Position numbers and translations under genes: made by a program. 64,000 nt of DNA from an uncultured Verrucomicrobia subdivision 3 bacterium (lineage in GTDB: Bacteria; Verrucomicrobiota; Verrucomicrobiia; Limisphaerales; UBA11358), in assembly GCA_903865745.1 (NCBI GenBank), contig CAIPKV010000032.1:1-64000 (forward strand), written 5' to 3'. Position 1 is the first letter of the stretch. Every line of letters begins with the position of its first letter. The notes beneath the pieces were generated by a model. It was given only the letters and a program-made list of their open reading frames with translations, did no database searches and was not told the DNA's origin. Shown piece after piece: positions 63,101 through 64,000 of this stretch.

Positions 63101-64000
63101 TGCCATTCTGAGGAATGAAATCGGCGATGGACGAACTGTCGTTGTTAACGCGCACAATTTGATAAGAATCCGCAGTGGCGTAGGCGATGTTGAGCCAGTA
63201 GGTGCCGGCTTTGACTGACGAGAGGTTAAAATTCAAATGCCATTTCCACGGCGTGCTGGTCGTGTAATCCACGGTGTGCGCGTAATTCAATGCCGTCGCC
63301 CAGTTGTTGCTGGCGATGTAATATTCAAGCGGGCTGTTGAATTCATTGCCGAAGTTGAGCCACATCGAAGGCCGTCCATATTCGTCGCCGTGACGATATT
63401 TAGCGGCGGTACGGTCGGGATACCCGATCTCCCAAAGCATCTGGCTGCCAGGATGCGGCACTTTCCAAGTCAACGTGCCAAGGTTCGTCACCGTGCCAGG
63501 GGCAAAAGTGAATGGCCCGGTTTGAAATTCCCCGACGGAGCCGTTCGTGCCGGCGCAATAGGCATAAAGCGTGTAAGTCTGCGAACCGCCGTAAGGCGAA
63601 AATGTCGTGACCGGCGGCAAGGTGAAACTGCCGTCCGCCGCGCATTGCGTCCAAAACTGGTAACCGTCGGATTGATATTGCCAGTTGTTCGGATCATTCT
63701 CCAAACCGGCATCCGGCGCGGCCACGCCAATCCACGCGCCTGCCGCATTCGCCTGCGGGCGCAGCGGATCGCTGATGATAAGTTTGCCGCTGATGAGCGC
63801 GCGTTGATTACGCGCCTGATAAACCGAGTTAGTGAGCCACGCGTAAGGCCATACGGATTTTTCCGCGAGCGCCTGATTCTGTGAATCCGCCCAGCACGCC
63901 GCGCCGTTGGACTGGCTGTTGAAATAGAGCAGCCACGGGCCATAAATCTTCGTCCAGTTCGCATTACTGCTCACGGTTAGTCCGGTGTTGTTGTAATGCG
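60132..64000 (-). CDS. Rhamnogalacturonan lyase (PL4-type) fused to autotransporter-associated repeats, 5' end outside window
   Basis: The frame is open to the window edge (first visible residues HYNNTGLTV), so the start and most of the catalytic N-domain lie outside. Residues ~8-360 match the fibronectin-like and carbohydrate-binding domains of PL4 rhamnogalacturonan lyases: WTKIYGPWLLYFNSQSN, GTLTWKVPHPGSQMLWEIG, YPDRTAAKYRHGDEYGR. About 800 residues of autotransporter-associated beta-strand repeats follow (GTGALSLNNTNAYTGNTTV, GTGTLTLTGNNSYSGVTAI and others). The tail (LPNGSYYILSSTN, LQKYYLIQLP) is typical of the phylum. It would cleave the RG-I backbone at the cell surface. Confidence 0.85.
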   Translation of the reverse strand, partial: HYNNTGLTVSSNANWTKIYGPWLLYFNSQSNGAACWADSQNQALAEKSVWPYAWLTNSVYQARNQRALISGKLIISDPLRPQANAAGAWIGVAAPDAGLENDPNNWQYQSDGYQFWTQCAADGSFTLPPVTTFSPYGGSQTYTLYAYCAGTNGSVGEFQTGPFTFAPGTVTNLGTLTWKVPHPGSQMLWEIGYPDRTAAKYRHGDEYGRPSMWLNFGNEFNSPLEYYIASNNWATALNYAHTVDYTTSTPWKWHLNFNLSSVKAGTYWLNIAYATADSYQIVRVNNDSSSIADFIPQNGTPGTTTMIREGIHSKYIVAHVPIPSTSLVVGANVITLDHEYHTDHGNDNFMYDYLNLEAPLPQLTWRGDGTSNVWDIGLSTNWFDGSSLVSYDDLSPVIFDDTGSASPAVNLTAAAQPASVTVVANKDYTFTNNSLYGTMTLAKSGTGALSLNNTNAYTGNTTVSNGTLLVNGLITSPVNVIGGTLGGSGVVAGNVTLQTGATLAPGKSNLPGTFTIANTLLSTNYTDTNDNIITVYYSLTNNLTLTNNNFYFHLASSTNIGGGVNDLVQLAGGTLTLGGTSTVWPLLTGGLPAAGTYTLITGGSSTIGTAANFAWGGSTGSTRQNYTFDTSVPGTVLLRVTNNVGIAPLTNTLVWRGTNGNVWDLATTTNWLNGTSADEFYDFDAVTFNDTATNGNVTIAGTVQPAWLLVTNATRTYVIGGGTIGGTATLIKSGTGTLQITNTHTYIGGTVLNAGTLQVNDLSGLGGGTITLNGGLLKSTASSANTFSPTNDIIVPAGAAATITTANRFSPGGRLFGSGMLTITNTSSQNRCDLRGIWNSFAGTLRFIGSTGNNGLRFVNQGGSFSGFDNASVYFDGVVTDPVLYSGGLIINIGALSGTATAVLRGASLGGTSGSFTTYTIGALDLNTTFAGSFQDGTAKALLTKVGTGTLTLTGNNSYSGVTAINAGTLQIGNGGTTGNLGTNIVADSGTLAFNRSDSVSDAGFGLISGGGGFAQNGTGTFTFTQAQPYTGSTWVNVGKLALTGSGAIANSANIIVANGALFDVSGTTAGNLTLAGGQTLSGNGAVKGNLIVGGGAMLAPGTGVTDGTVLGTLTFSNALTLVNGSTSLMAVSHAPLTNAAVKILGTLTNGGTLLISNISLTALAAGDSFKLFTAASYNSAFTGVSLPALTAGLAWNTNTLNSAGVATVISIVPQFTTITFFSTNLVMRGSGGLPNGSYYILSSTNISVPLASWPRIATNTYDASGNFNFTNAVAHDSLQKYYLIQLP

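Overview
The window looks like a chromosome segment of a Verrucomicrobiota bacterium, probably of the Pedosphaera/Limisphaerales type. The evidence is the large secreted glycoside hydrolases, Tat-exported Gfo/Idh and GH116-like enzymes, a ThuA-DUF1080 protein, a TIGR03067-like protein, autotransporter-associated beta-strand repeats, the typical C-terminal tails of exported proteins (N-x-x-x-S-T-N-pattern ends), and abundant hairpin repeats. The assignment rests on gene content only.

Layout. (1) 1-6.5 kb: remnants of secreted proteins, an intact FucP-like fucose permease, a dead IS1380-type transposase, a small lipocalin-like exported protein, and a complete IS1595 element (4502-6435) with exact 8-bp target duplications and three passenger ORFs. 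(2) 6.5-36.3 kb: a glycan-degradation region with GH29, a TIM-barrel isomerase-like protein, a desaturase-Rieske-reductase fusion, GH31, GH116, GH106, GH2, GH172 (DUF2961), a GH141-like beta-helix and GH92. It is punctuated by ten ~54-bp direct repeats plus one degenerate copy, all in the same orientation whatever the direction of the genes. Each interval holds about one enzyme, or fragments of broken genes. Several genes end inside a repeat, and several truncated fragments start exactly at a repeat edge. This cassette-like architecture is the strongest candidate here for an undescribed system. (3) 36.3-40.7 kb: a graveyard of mobile DNA (terminase tail, integrase/relaxase chimera, tandemly duplicated excisionase-like genes, an intact AbiEi-like/Fic protein with an operator-like promoter), ending in the 3' half of an initiator-type tRNA-Met gene. 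(4) 40.8-60.1 kb: mostly housekeeping: GAF protein, hemB, SurA-like chaperone, RluA-family pseudouridine synthase, an arginine operon (argB-argD-glycosylase-argF), ThuA-DUF1080, Gfo/Idh oxidoreductase, ACT-domain protein, tgt, glutaredoxin, panC, nadB. Between 45.0 and 47.8 kb lie hairpin repeats, a 12-unit 21-bp minisatellite and a GxxExxY gene. (5) 60.1 kb to the end: the 3' part of a large exported PL4-type rhamnogalacturonan lyase fused to autotransporter-associated beta-strand repeats.

Together the carbohydrate genes point to stepwise dismantling of a branched fucose-, rhamnose-, xylose- and mannose-containing glycan. Fucosidases of two families, a rhamnosidase and an RG lyase suggest a pectin-like substrate, and no sulfatase is visible, which argues against sulfated fucoidan. 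The released fucose would enter through the permease at 1.8 kb. Three in-frame single stops (desaturase fusion, TPR gene, GH172) and many fragments show that the region is being reshuffled and is decaying.
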